Notes: generated from the sequence alone by a model not told the origin. 64,000 bases of DNA from Lampris incognitus (GCF_029633865.1 NC_079220.1:56078477-56142476); one strand, 5' to 3'; shown: positions 1-10,381, counted from the stretch's first letter. A program made the numbers and translations.

Positions 1-2
1 GT

Positions 3-1316
3 GTGGATTTCTCCGCTATGGCTGCCGACCAGCCCAGCGACCCGGACGTCCTTGCCCTTAGGTCAACGCGTTCCGGCCTCAAGCTAGAGGACGCTGTGAT
101 GCAGGACTGCCTTCCTCTGCGAAGTCTCCACCGGCCGTCCCCGCCCCGTTGTTCCAGTGGCCTGGCGCCGTCGAGTTTTCGAATCGATTCACTCCCTCTC
201 GCACCCTGGAGTTCGGGCGTCGGTGAAGTTGGTCGGTTCCAAGTTCGTCTGGCCTGGCCTCCGCAAGGACGTCAAGGGGTGGGCGGCTGCATGTGTGGCG
301 TGCCAGCGCACTAAGGTCCACCAGCACAAGTCGCCCCTTAAACCGTCTCCGATCCCGGCCAGACGTTTCGACCACGTGCATGTGGACCTGGCGGGCCCTC
401 TACCTTCTTCACAGGGTTTTACGCACCTGCTCACAATGGTAGATCGGACCACCAGGTGGCCAGAGGCTGTCCCTCTGTCCTCCACAACATCCTCGGATGT
501 TGCACGCGCGTTTCTTTCCTCCTGGGTCGCCCGTTTCGGCACTCCGTCAGATATCACCTCAGACAGGGGCCCCCAGTTCGTGTCAGAGCTCTGGTCGGCA
601 CTTGCGCGATCCTTGGGTGTGCAGGTACACCGCACTAACGCGTACCACCCTCAGGCTAACGGCTTGTGTGAACGTTTTCACCGGTCGCTCAAGGCAGCGC
701 TGCGCTCTCGAATGGTAACTGGGTGGAGCGTTTACCTTGGGTTATGCTCGGGTTGCGTTCGGCTCCTAAGGAGGACTTCGACGCGTCACCCGCTGAGCTG
801 GTGCTCGGTCAGCCGCTCCGCGTCCCTGGGGAATTTTTGCCTGGGAGTTCCGCTCCTCGACCCCGTCCGGCCGTTTATCCTTTTTTGTCCGACAGCACTC
901 GGGTTCCAGGCCCCGTTCGCCACTGTTTTCCGCGGTCGTTCGTGCCTGCGGAGCTCATGTCGGCTCGTTTTGTTTTTGTACGGCATGATGCTCACCGCTC
1001 ACCCCTCCAACCCCCATACGATGGCCCATTTCGGGTTCTTGAGACGGGTCCTAAGGGTTTTGTGCTGGATATGGGTGGGCGTACGGAGCGTGTCACGCTT
1101 GGTAGGCTTAAACCGGCACACAGGGTGGCAGGCGAAGTTGTGTTTCCGGCCCAGGTTCCCCGTCGGGGTCGTCCTCCTTCCAGGACCCCGGCAGTGTCTT
1201 CACGGGTTCAGCGTTCTGCTTCTCAGCCGGCATTGGACTGTGTTTCACCTACTGTTTCGGCTGAGGGACGGCGCAGCTGTTATGGCAGGCTGCTTAAGCC
1301 TCCAGTGAGACACTGA
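3..1316 (+). pseudogene. Ty3/gypsy pol 3' part (integrase), frameshifted
   Basis: This is the integrase end of a Ty3/gypsy LTR retrotransposon, which would insert the element's cDNA into chromosomes. From position 157 the reading frame shows an H2C2 zinc-binding region ending in CVAC, then the catalytic core: D in HVHVDLAGPLP, D in TSDRGPQF, and E in NGLCERFHRS, with 35 residues between the second D and the E (DD35E). The frame is broken at least twice. Positions 3-110 continue the pol sequence in frame 3, and the frame moves to frame 1 between about 96 and 118. Near 711-715 it shifts again to the frame that runs to the stop at 1314-1316. The upstream part of pol lies outside the window. It is a dead copy. 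Confidence 0.9.
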
Positions 1317-1358
1317 TTTTCTTTCCAGGAGTCCCTTCTGGGTGTTTGGGGGGGGCTG

Positions 1359-1524
1359 TGTGGCGGACACTAGGGGCTATGCCTCTCACCCAGCAGGGCT
1401 GTGAGCTGGGGGCGTGGTTTACGTTCCCGGGTGAAAGGTTGGTCCTGTTTCAGTTTGGTTTTGGAGCTGAGGAATAAAGTTCAAACTCGCCTTCGTATCC
1501 TGTGTTTTTCTTCATCCTGCCACA
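1359..1524 (+). repeat. 3' LTR of the Ty3/gypsy element
   Basis: It begins TGTGGC and ends GCCACA, a perfect 6-bp terminal inverted repeat, and lies directly after the pol end. A G-rich polypurine tract at about 1346-1355 precedes it, as expected for plus-strand priming. It carries AATAAA at 1473-1478. At 166 bp it is short for a gypsy LTR. The 5' LTR is outside the window, so the pair cannot be compared. The sequence to the right is the L1-like LINE, so the gypsy element probably inserted into it. Confidence 0.7.
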
Positions 1525-1796
1525 ATACCAATCAAAAGCAATGCAGGTGGAGCATCTGGGGTATTTCCTCCACCACAACATACGTGACTCCTAATAAAAT
1601 GGATTAGACCAGAAGGAATGGCTTTGACAACGGAGTTGTGCTCTTTAAAAGGAATTGGAAAGTTGTGTCTCGTTCTAAAAAGCTCATAGGACAGTATACA
1701 GCCATGTTCATCCACAATGGATAAAACGTTGACAATATTTCTTTGGAACCACTTGGGATAAAAAAGAGACTTATTCCTAATAGTTATATAATCACT

Positions 1797-1985
1797 GAAG
1801 TAATACTTGGGGTAGTATTGGTCGAGGATCAATAACCACACTGGGTTATAGAACTCAGGTTTAATCGTGGCTCAGTAGGCAGACGTAATAACCATACATG
1901 GTAGTGGTGTAACCGTAATAACAGTCCGGGTAGTACATAACACCTAGTGTAGTTCAAGTGGATATACATGGCGTTATATCACTAC
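1797..1985. mobile_element. Unclassified 189-bp insertion in the LINE
   Basis: The insert is flanked by AATCACT at 1790-1796 and 1986-1992, a 7-bp target-site duplication. Deleting the insert with one copy restores the LINE reading WNSDYITIRNKS on the minus strand. The ends are weakly inverted (about 7 of 10 bases). No coding sequence is seen. It could be a small nonautonomous DNA transposon or a SINE-like piece. Confidence 0.55.
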
Positions 1986-2121
1986 AATCACTATTCCATA
2001 AGAAGGTTTTATGAGGAGAAACGTTGTGGATGAAGCATAACTTCCAGGCAAGAAGGGATTGCTGATGAAACTTAGCTAAAGCCACGGGAAGTTTGTTAGG
2101 TGAGTAATTACATGTTAATAT

Positions 2122-2278
2122 TGTAGCGAATTCGGGGGACAACGCAACCACAGGAACTACCGCGGCCGGGAAGCGAACCCGTATCGCCCGCACCGCAGAA
2201 GACATCGCTAACCGCTAGACTAAAGGGTCAGACCCGCGAGCCAGCGGCCAGCGTGTCTTCTTATCCATGCACGTTACA
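2122..2278 (-). mobile_element. 157-bp solo LTR-like element with tRNA-like promoter core
   Basis: On the minus strand it starts TGTAACG and ends CGCTACA. It is flanked by ATAT on both sides (2118-2121 and 2279-2282), and precise removal restores the LINE reading SVLYLTCNYSP. The interior is tRNA-like: an A-box-like TAGTCTAGCGG, a B-box-like GGTTCGCTTCC, and a CGGG/CCCG T-arm stem around it; the D-arm region resembles tRNA-Glu/Asp. TG...CA ends and a 4-bp duplication point to LTR-integrase insertion rather than LINE-driven SINE insertion. A second copy at 58003-58134 has a polypurine tract beside it, supporting the LTR reading. Confidence 0.65.
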
Positions 2279-2726
2279 ATATAAAACAGAGACCACCAAT
2301 TTTATCAAAAATATGATTTGGGATGAAGAACCACAGAGAATCTGGGTTTGCCAGACAATTTTTAGCCAATTAACTTTAAAAGTGTTTACAGTATCAATGA
2401 AATTTAAAACTTCAGGACCTCCCTCCGCTCTACTGTTAGAACGTACTGCCTTTTGAAGTTGGTGAGACTTATTTTTCCAGATGAAGTCAAGGAATAACTT
2501 GCTGATGTCATTAACTGTGGGGTCATTAACAAAAAGGGAAAGGGAAGGATAAACGAAGCGAGGAAGGCCCTCAGCCTTAGATGAAAGGACTCTGCCGTAT
2601 AACGTCAAGTCTCTCTGAAGCCGGAGGTTAAAGACATTCTTGCTTTTCTTAATCCTTCCCTTAAAGTTCAGTTACTGTCTGGCTGCAAGGTTTTTAGCTT
2701 TAGAAATGCCCAAATATTTAACTGTG

Positions 2727-3425
2727 TGTTGTGGTTACACCGCCCCGACCTGCCTCCCCGGCACGTTCAAACCACGCCCCCTGCTCGGACGTGCCGGAAA
2801 CATCCGAGCGCTCGGACGTGCCGGAAACATCCGAGCGCTCGGCTCGCGCTCTGAGGAGACGAGCGCTGCGCTGCACCAGGTGTTTGCCATCATCCATCAG
2901 GCACACCTGCGGCCATCAGGCAGCCCTCTACAAGAAGCCTCCCAGAACACCACTCCGGGCTTCGACGTACTGAACCCTGCGACTCTCTCTCCGCGACTTC
3001 TACGGCTCCCAGCGTCTCCAGCGACCTTCACGGTTTTCCCCCGGACCTCTCCTGCGATCTCGTCCCTCTACCTGGACTCCTCCTTTCGGACTCGACTTCC
3101 CGGATCTCGGACCCGGACTTCCTCGGACAACCCCTCTTGGATCACGGACTGGACTTTCTTGCCAGGTGCACGGACATTATTTCAACACCTCCTGGTCGTT
3201 TACATACCGCGCCACACATATAGGCTAAAAACACTCACGCATAGTTATACACACAAACCACGGGACACCACACATAGTTTATTCACACACCCCACTAACA
3301 GGACGCCGTTAGCACCATACATTCCCCTCCCACAATAAAACCACCTTTTGGATTTTGAAGTCATCCTGTGCCTGTCTGCCTTGGGTTTCGCCACACGGGT
3401 CGGGTTCTGGTGCGCGAGCATAACA
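2727..3425 (+). mobile_element. Solo LTR, 699 bp
   Basis: It begins TGTTGTG and ends CATAACA, a near-perfect inverted terminal repeat. The flanks are CTGTG (2722-2726) and CTGTT (3426-3430), a 5-bp target duplication with one change. Removing it rejoins the L1-like LINE. AATAAA is at 3334-3339, giving plus-strand orientation. A 27-bp unit starting GCTCGGACGTGCC is tandemly duplicated at 2783-2836. The open frame at 2640-3338 crosses the LINE-LTR border and is not a gene. The parent LTR family is not identified. Confidence 0.75.
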
Positions 3426-3566
3426 CTGTTCTTTACAGGAACATTTTCAGTTAATGTATCTTCACAATCATGTATGGGCAATAACTCGCATTTAGGTTTC
3501 AGACCAGAAGCTAGTGGAAACTGTTCAGCTAGGTTTATAACTTGGCCGGGAAAATATTTACCCTGA

Positions 3567-3795
3567 GAAGATCGTGCCGTGACACCGGTCGCTGCTCCAC
3601 CCCCTCTCTGCCGATCGGGGGGGGGGGGCGCCCCGACCGACCAGAGGAGGCGCTGGTGCAGCAACCAGGACAAATACCCACATCCGGCTTCCCACCCGCA
3701 GACACGGCCTGTAGGGGCGCCCGACCAAGCCGGAGGCCGGGATCCCGTGTTGGTGGGCGACGGAATAGCCCGCTGCACTACCCGGATGCCAGTTG
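3567..3795 (-). repeat. SINE family A copy, internally deleted
   Basis: The reverse complement matches the tRNA-head SINE seen complete at 34765-35200. The head (GGGCGTCC-type start) is near 3790 and the body runs leftward. A poly-G run at about 3617-3628 marks an internal deletion that removes the middle of the element, including the AGCGTGATCCTCCCACGCG region. Confidence 0.75.
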
Positions 3796-4509
3796 GCCGT
3801 CTTTTTACAATCGCTTCCTTTCCGCGATGACTGCGGCGGGGACGAAGCTGGAGTACTGTTCATATTGTAACGAACTTGACCAACTGTTGTCTTGATTCAT
3901 TGCCAGACAATATTAAACGGGACATCAGTCACTGTGGACAGTGACACAAGTGACCAAGAGCTCAGCCCAGCCAGGCAAACTGACCTGCCTCAGCCCATAG
4001 GCAAATCACCACTCTCAGCGCACTACAGGACAGCTAGTGGCAGGTTAGTGAAAGCGCCAAACAGGCTGAACCTATAGAAAAGACTGGATTCTGGGGTACG
4101 GGTTTAGTAAAAGCTGGAAAAGTTGAGAGGGGTCGAAGAAGTTCTGAATCCAAAAAATGTGGTTTTTGAGAGACTTAAACTCAGTGTATAGGTGGTTAGC
4201 CTTCCATTGGAGGTATTCAGGGAATCGGTTATATAAGGGTTAATGTTAACTATAAAAAGGGAGCTGTTGGATGGGACCGTTGGTCTAAGCCCCTCCCCAA
4301 GCGTTGTGTGTGTGAGTGGTACACCCCAGCAGGAAATGGGGATTGAGGTGTTACGTCATATTCACGACAATAAAGCGGTCATGCGTTGTACATACACTGC
4401 GGTCTCCGTTGTGATTATTTACACAAACATACATTTGTCACCTGGACCCAAAGTATCTGCGTGGGTGTGGTTTCTGCTTTGGTGTCGTGACCAGAATATT
4501 GAGGTTACA
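3796..4509 (+). other. Possible 3' end of an LTR element (pol tail plus LTR-like DNA)
   Basis: An open stretch ends at 4077 with a basic tail, TASGRLVKAPNRLNL, resembling C-terminal tails of retroelement polyproteins. Downstream are a TATA-like CTATAAAAAG near 4250 and AATAAA near 4370, the order expected of an LTR. No clear terminal repeat or target duplication was found, so this is a weak call. The right edge abuts a SINE A fragment. Confidence 0.3.
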
Positions 4510-4700
4510 CTACGTCCCCCTGGTAAAACTCCTCACTGTCAGGTGAAAAGAAGCGGCTGGTGACTCCACATGTATGGGAGGAGGCATGTGGTGGTCTGCA
4601 GCCCTCCCCGGATCAGCAGAGGAGTGGGGCAGCGACCGGGACGGCTCAGGAAATAGGGTAATTGGCCAAGTACAAATAGGGAGAAAAGGGGGAAAATCCA
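4510..4700 (+). repeat. SINE family A, 3' part
   Basis: It matches the 3' half of the family A consensus from the CTACGTCCCCCTGG segment to the GGGAGAAAAGGGGG tail. The tRNA-like head is missing, consistent with 5' truncation. Confidence 0.8.
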
Positions 4701-5211
4701 CACAAAAAAGTTTAAGTTAAAGCAAAACTGCTACCTCTAGGTACAAGTGTACTTGCTTGTAACTAGAGGGTTACTGGGTTAAGTCCCCTGGACCTACTGG
4801 GAAAGTGTGGGTGGGTAGTGTGAACGAATAATGGTCTCCATTCACTCAACAGACCGTAAGTGTCACCGGAGCAGCGCATTTGTGCTCCGTTGACCTTTCA
4901 TAGATAAATAGAGGTTAGAAAAAAATCAGCACCTCCGCAGTTGCCTCGAAATCTCAAAAGCCTGGTCTACCTGTGATCCTCAACAGCCATCATCATACTT
5001 CACATATAATTGTATATCAAACAGCAAACTGGATCCTAATTATAAGGTGGAAACAATGGCAAACACGGGACAACTGATATTTTAAGTCAAAGTATGTGTG
5101 AAGATATAAAGCTGTTTTTTTTTAACCTATTGAGACCATTTTGTTAGTTTTACTTAAATTGACATGTATTCTTGATGGCTCCTGAGGTGAGATTGTGAAA
5201 CTGTTGATTAC
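4701..5211. other. Non-coding spacer
   Basis: No gene is seen. About 4725-4900 has a weakly repeat-like look, with a GGGTTAAGTCC segment near a B-box consensus, but no convincing tRNA fold was found. Confidence 0.4.
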
Positions 5212-6020
5212 CGTCTGTTCCAGAGAAGCTTGCGTACAACACAGACAGGGGATTAAGAGACGACTTCTGATACAGTTGCACAACAGACTCATTCAGCGAG
5301 TCCTTGTTCTTCTCTAGCCAGCTGAGCCGGTGTTGTTGTAATCCACGGTGCCGGCATAATGCACCAGGGAAAAGTGGGCCTCGCTCTTGCCTCTGACAGC
5401 TTTGTGCTCCAGGAAACAGTTGTTCTTGCCAAGATGCTGGTCATAGAGTATATTCTTAAACGACACATCCGTTGACTTGGGGAACATGCACTCTTCCTCG
5501 AGGATTGAGAAGATCCCCATCGGCTATGAAACAAGAGAGATTATTTTTCAACTCTTACCATATGACTGGGCTCTCCCAACTTTATTATCAGTCAGAAGTA
5601 TTGTTAGTATGTACTTTTTCAATGAGTTCAATACAGGCAGCCAAGTCCATGCCGAAGTCGATGAATTCCCAGTAAATTCCTTCTTTTTTTATACTCTCTG
5701 TGCTCCAATGCAAACATGCGGTGATTGAAAACTGTTGCAGCTTTTCATTAGTGAAGTTGATGCACAGCTGTTCCAGTGTATGGAACTGGAGAATGAAACA
5801 CCATATTCAGTACAAGTGATTATAAAGAAATCATGTGGTGAACCATTAGGCATGAGCGATGTGCAGCACATACATCAAAGATCTCAAAGCCAGCAATATC
5901 CAGAATGCCGATAAAGCGTTGCCTGGATTGCCCTGTGTCTAGTTGCTGGTTGAGCCGCGCGACCATCCAAAAAAGCATCTTCTCATCCACTGATTTTGCA
6001 AGGGCTCCAGTTGAGTTGTA
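5212..6020 (-). pseudogene. Class II myosin heavy chain fragment (motor domain exons)
   Basis: Three minus-strand exons match the myosin II motor domain. Exon 1, 5874-6020, reads GALAKSV, NQQLDT and [10 protein letters not shown] and ends at a GTATGT donor. Exon 2, 5615-5785, reads [16 protein letters not shown] and [19 protein letters not shown]. Exon 3, 5212-5523, reads [14 protein letters not shown] and [14 protein letters not shown]. Introns keep GT...AG ends, so this was a genomic gene copy, not a processed one. Exon 2 has a 1-base loss and a compensating 1-base gain that scramble about 13 normally invariant residues. Exon 3 has a 5-base insertion after the NNTG segment, giving an early TAG. 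Upstream motor and rod exons were not found. MYH genes lie beside GAS7 in mammals, so this is probably a relic of that cluster. Confidence 0.85.
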
Positions 6021-6071
6021 CACAAAGAGAGAAGGAAAGTTGAAGAGAAAGTGGTTTTCCTGACTTGATTA

Positions 6072-7185
6072 TTAAAGACAATATAATAATAATAATAATA
6101 AATCAATCTTATATAGCGCTTTTCTAGTACCTAAAGTCGCTTTACAATAAATGGAGTGAAACAAGACGACAGATGAACATAACACAGACATACAGGGGTG
6201 GATGGGAAGAGGGGCTACGAGAGGGAGAAGCGGCAGCCACAGACGACGCCAGCAGTACTCTCCGACTAGGACAGATATAAAGGGAAAGAAAAACAAACAT
6301 CATAAATCACATAAATCACAGATGCAGGTCAAGCGCTCAGTCCCCAGCCTGCCCCAGACCAGGGGTGTATGAGCAGGCGGACGGGGGCACGAGAAGGCAA
6401 TGGAGAAAAGTTGTGTCTTGAGATGGGATTGGAAGAGTGAGAGGGATTCTGAGTCTCTAATGATTTGGGGAAGTGAGTTCCAGAGCCTGGGAGCTGCTCT
6501 GGAGAAGGCTCGGTCACCAAAGCCGCAGAGGTTGGACCTGGTAGAAAAAAGGGAGACTGAGGTGGACCTGAGAAACGAGAGGGTTGGTAGGGGGAGAGGA
6601 GATCGGTGAGGTATGGGGGAGCCAGTTTGTGGAGGGCTTTATAAGTAAGAACCAGGAGTTTGTAATTGATCCGATGGGAGATAGGTAGCCAGTGGAGGTC
6701 TTTTAGGACTGGGGTGATGTGGTACCAGGATTTGGTGAAAGTTAAAAGTCGGGCGGATGCATTCTGGACCAATTGGAGTCTCTTGATAGAGCTAGCACTG
6801 ATGCCATAGAGGAGTGAATTGCAGTAATCAAGGCGGGAGAAGATGAAGGCATGGATCAGAATCTCAGCAGCAGGGCGTCTGAGAGAGGATCTTATTTTTG
6901 CAATGTTGCGAAGGTGGTAGAAGGAGGATTTGACCATTTGGTGGATATGTGGCTCCAGAGAGAGAATGGGATCAAGGATCACACCAAGGTTACGTGCCTG
7001 GGGGGAAGGGGAGACAGTAGTGCCATCAATGGTGAGTGCAAGGTTGTTGATTTGGCTGAGAGTGGACTTGGAGCCAATGAAGAGGAGTTCAGTTTTGTCA
7101 CTGTTGAGTTTGAGAAGGGTTTGCTGCATCCGGACTTCAATTCTTGGCAAGCCATATCAGACAGAGAAACATTTCAGACCCAGTC
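6072..7185 (-). mobile_element. L2-like LINE, 5'-truncated 3' end
   Basis: A minus-strand open frame from 7150 to 6329 (273 residues) is the C-terminal part of an L2/CR1-type reverse transcriptase ORF: LNSDKTELLFIG, NLGVILD, RLDYCNSLLYG, LQNA-like LVQNASARLL, and LHWLPISHRINYKLL. It continues into a 3' UTR and the tail GCGCTATATAAGATTGATTT followed by TTA repeats at about 6078-6100. The catalytic RT motifs are missing because the copy is truncated near 7185, a common outcome of LINE insertion. Confidence 0.9.
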
Positions 7186-7394
7186 TGAGTGATGTCCGTC
7201 TCAATAATATGCTACAGGACATGTCCTTTATAGAGTTATTTAATTTGGATTGAGGCTAAACGGGTGAGATCATTTCAATTTGTTTTCCAAGGATATGTTC
7301 ACATATTGCCGGACGATTCTTAGAAACAAACGACAATATCTTGAAATAAGGCAGATTGCTCAACTAGCATAAATATGATGTCATATGATTTGTA

Positions 7395-7625
7395 CAGCTT
7401 ACTCCCCCCCCTTTTTCGACCCAATTGTATCTGGCCAACTACCCCACTCTTCCGAGCCGTCCTGGTCGCTGCTCCACCCTCTCTGCCAATCCGGGAGGGC
7501 TGCAGACTACCACATGCCTCCTCCCATAGATATCGAGTTACCAGCCGCTTCTTTTCACCTGACAGTGAGGAGTTTCACCAGGGGGACGTAGCACGTGGGA
7601 GGAGCACACTTTTGCCCCCTGTTCC
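7395..7625 (-). repeat. SINE family A, 3' part
   Basis: The reverse complement matches the 3' half of family A, including the TCACTGTCAGGTGAAAAGAA segment (reversed at about 7555-7575) and the GGCCAG...AATTGGG tail. The tRNA head is missing. Confidence 0.75.
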
Positions 7626-8283
7626 CCCTCCCCCGTTTCTGAGGTTTGCCAGAGCATTTCATTGCCACTAATATCTGCAACTGCCGTATTTTTGGGCATT
7701 TGGTAAATAAATGCGCTTGAAGAAAGGGAGGTGTGCATGCAGTTATTATGCCCTTGCATCAGCTCTTGGACAATAAATCAAGTAAATTATGGACAGCATT
7801 TAGAATATCTTAATTTCATTACAATTAATACAATCATTGCAAATCCCAACCATTGGTATGTTACATATCTGCATGTTTGTGTTTGTTTATATTCACTCAT
7901 ATCAAATAGAAATACATCAAGACACATACACACATAAACATACATTTTTAAAAAGGTTTAGAAAAAGCTATTTATTTTAATCTATTTTAACGCCCCCCCA
8001 CCCCCCCAAAACAACAGAGCAAATCCTCTGCAATTCTCTTGTAGCTGTACTCCTGCAAATTGAGGAAGGCCAATCCGAGCCACAGCTTACAGAACTGACA
8101 CGAGGCTATAGGTTATTTAAACATCTATAAGATCCCCTCAAAGATAACCTGTCACACAGTGCTGCGCCTCTCTACAAGTCTGCTAAATATTCTCCATTAT
8201 CCAGTGTGTCATCACGGACTTACACGAGCTGTTTCTGAGGGTGTAAACACTAACGTGATTAGTGCCTGCGAACAAGCAAACAA
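7626..8283. other. Non-coding DNA
   Basis: AT-rich unique-looking sequence with a short C run near 7993-8007. No gene or known repeat was recognised. Confidence 0.4.
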
Positions 8284-8530
8284 GCCAAGTCAAGTCAATG
8301 TTATTTGTATTGCCCAGTATCACAAATTACAAATTTGTCTCAGGGGGGCTTTACAGCAACACAACATCCTGTCCTTAGACCCTCTCATCGGATGAGGAAC
8401 AACTCCCTAAAAAAAAAAAACCCTTTAACAGGGAGCAAAAACAGGAAGAAACCTCAGAGAGAGCACCAGAGGAGGGTCTCGCTCCCAAGACAGACGACGT
8501 GCGATGGAGTGGATGACCTTGGAAACAAGA
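8284..8530 (+). repeat. Interspersed repeat family E (teleost LINE-tail-like)
   Basis: It starts with a short TCAAG repeat, then TTATTTGTATTGCCCAGTAT and CACAAATTACAAATTTG, and includes the CCCTTTAACAGGGA segment. This pattern is a very common teleost interspersed repeat. A partial copy lies on the minus strand at 60135-60265. There is no coding capacity. The name of the parent element is uncertain. Confidence 0.6.
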
Positions 8531-8954
8531 CAACCTTGAAAAGAGGGATTGATTCTATTCTTCTTAAAGGATTATTGGGAGTCAGCTGGGGCGGAAACGC
8601 CGTGTGAGGAAGCCCGGGTGGGATACAGTTACTTCAACAACGAGAACATGGCCACGTCCCAACAGAAGCGGTGCTCCAGTTACAAGAGCCCTATGACAGT
8701 GTTCTGTAATCCTTCATATTACTGGGTAGACATGCTTGCTGAAGGTTGTGAAGTCATTTGCCTGTGCTCTGCAAAGTCAATACAAGGGGAGGTAAGGCAA
8801 AGAGTGTAGCCAACAAGGACATTTAAAATATGCTGTAGCCAGAAGGATTAAGAAATTGGCATGTTACTGACAATTTCCTCCGAACCAGTCAGAAAAATCT
8901 GGATAGAAAAAAGTAAGTTGTGCATTCTTCTCCTACTTGACTAATAGAAAACAA

Positions 8955-9345
8955 GGATGTTGCCGCTCTGGTGGCCGAGCGGACTAAACCGTCGTTCTTG
9001 CAACCTGCTCGTCACGTGGCTGGGTGGTTCGTATCCCAGACCGCCGTAACCGGTCGCGGCCAGAGCGTCCACGGGGTAAGGCCTTCATTAGACCACCCTT
9101 ACCCGAGGGATAGTGGGTGTAGATCGGTGTAGTGTTCGGGGACTCGTCGTTCTCCAGCGACCCCTCTGGCCCACCCGGGCGCCTGCAACCAAGCAACTGA
9201 AGGGATTCTCCCTACGCCTCCTTCGAGGCCTGAAGGTGATGCAATCCATGCGAGGAGGCTTCAGCGTGTAAAAGAGCGAGAGCAGCCGACACGAGTTTGA
9301 AGGAAGCTGGTGTTACGACTATCTCCTTCCTGTGGAAACGTGAGC
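8955..9345 (+). repeat. SINE family C, tRNA-Leu/Ser-like head
   Basis: The head contains TGGCCGAGCGG (A box, as in tRNA-Leu/Ser) and GGTTCGTATCC (B box), spaced as in a tRNA gene. A unique body of about 300 bp follows. It is the only copy in the window and differs from families A and B. It might be called by a tRNA finder, but the flanks do not form a clean acceptor stem. Confidence 0.6.
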
Positions 9346-9494
9346 CAGGGGAGTTATTCGACAAGAGTTCCAGCCATATGCCATCATTGGGTTAATCGGG
9401 TGGGATAAGAGGAAAAACTAGAAATACATTTAGAAAGAAAACAAGATGTTGGCTATGAATGTTCATATGTAGCGTAATCTGTCAAACCGAAAAT

Positions 9495-10381
9495 CTAGCC
9501 GTTCGACCGGAAGCAGGGCAAGCTAAGCTAACTGCAAGCCCCTGCAGACCGGCAGTTCCAATAACACCGAGGGCGGTCTGGCGGCGGCCTCACCCAGCCT
9601 TGTCTGTGTTTTTGCTGTCGTCATGTGGAGTGCGGGGAGGTGTGTCGAAGGTGTCAGGCTGGGAGAGCTGGCGTTGGATCAGCTGAGGGAGTCTGGTCTG
9701 CTGCATCCTGTAGGCCCAAGGACCACGGCCCTGACTGGCACTGTGGGCAGTCTGACAGGACACGGAAGCGGGGCAGGCTAAGCTAACTGCTAGCCCATGC
9801 AAACCGGCAGTTCCGATAACACCGAGGGCGGTCTGGCAGCGGCCTCGCCTGGCGTTGACTGTGTTTTTGGTGTCGTCGTGTGGAGTGCGGGGAGGTGTGT
9901 CGAGGGTGTCAGGCTGGGAGAGCTGGCGTTGGATCAGCTGAGGGAGCCTGGTCTGCTGCATCCTGTAGGCCCAAGGACCACGGGCCTGACCGGAGCTGCG
10001 CCTGAAGAGGAAACGCTGAGGGTGGTCTGACAGGACGTGGAAGTGGGGCAGGCTAAGCTAACTGCTAGCTCATGCAGACCGGCAGTTCCGACAGTCATCC
10101 TGGCTGGCGTTCATTCTCCTGGACTGATTTTTTTTTTTTTAGTTTGGATATATGTGTTAGTTTGGATATATGTGTTAGTTTGAATATATGTGTTAGTTGG
10201 GATATATGTGTTAGTTTGAATATATGTGTTAGTTTGGATATATGTGTTAGTTTGGATATATGTGTTAGTTGGGATATATGTGTTCTTGTAGTTTTTAGAT
10301 ATGTGTTTTTGTCTTTGTGTTGCACTGCTTTGGGCTGGGGGAAACAAATAAAGTGTTCCTGATTCTGATTCTCCTGATTCT
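9495..10381 (+). repeat. Family D retroposon with internal tandem units
   Basis: Units beginning near GGGGCAGGCTAAGCTAACTG occur at about 9508, 9762 and 10038, so the repeat period is about 254-276 bp. The 3' end has AATAAAGTGTTCCTGATTCT repeats. Just before it, 10140-10290 is an 18-bp tandem array (TTAGTTTGGATATATGTG). The AAGATGGCGGCGC-type 5' end seen in the copies at 29831 and 48850 is missing here. Confidence 0.65.

Larger units (their letters stand above)
1525..3564 (-). mobile_element. L1/Tx1-like LINE remnant, split by insertions
   Basis: Minus-strand translation gives pieces of the C-terminal half of an L1/Tx1-type ORF2 protein. In reading order: about 3564-3426 (INLAEQ..., CELLPI); 2726-2279, which includes KYLGI, LVYP-like RFVYPSLSLFV and FIWKNK; 2121-1986 with SLLAWK and NVSPHK; and 1796-1525 with KSLFYPKWFQRN. 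Removing three inserts (2727-3425, 2122-2278, 1797-1985) rejoins the protein reading, which fixes their borders. There is at least one in-frame stop in the 2650 region. The 3' end is cut by the gypsy LTR at 1524 and the 5' side by a SINE at about 3567. Confidence 0.8.

Noticed and set aside
2640-3338. 232-codon ORF on the plus strand
   Set aside because: It crosses the border of the L1-like LINE and the solo LTR and has no conserved domain.
8955-9035. True tRNA-Leu or tRNA-Ser gene
   Set aside because: The A and B boxes are good but no full acceptor stem pairs and a SINE body follows, so it is called a SINE head.
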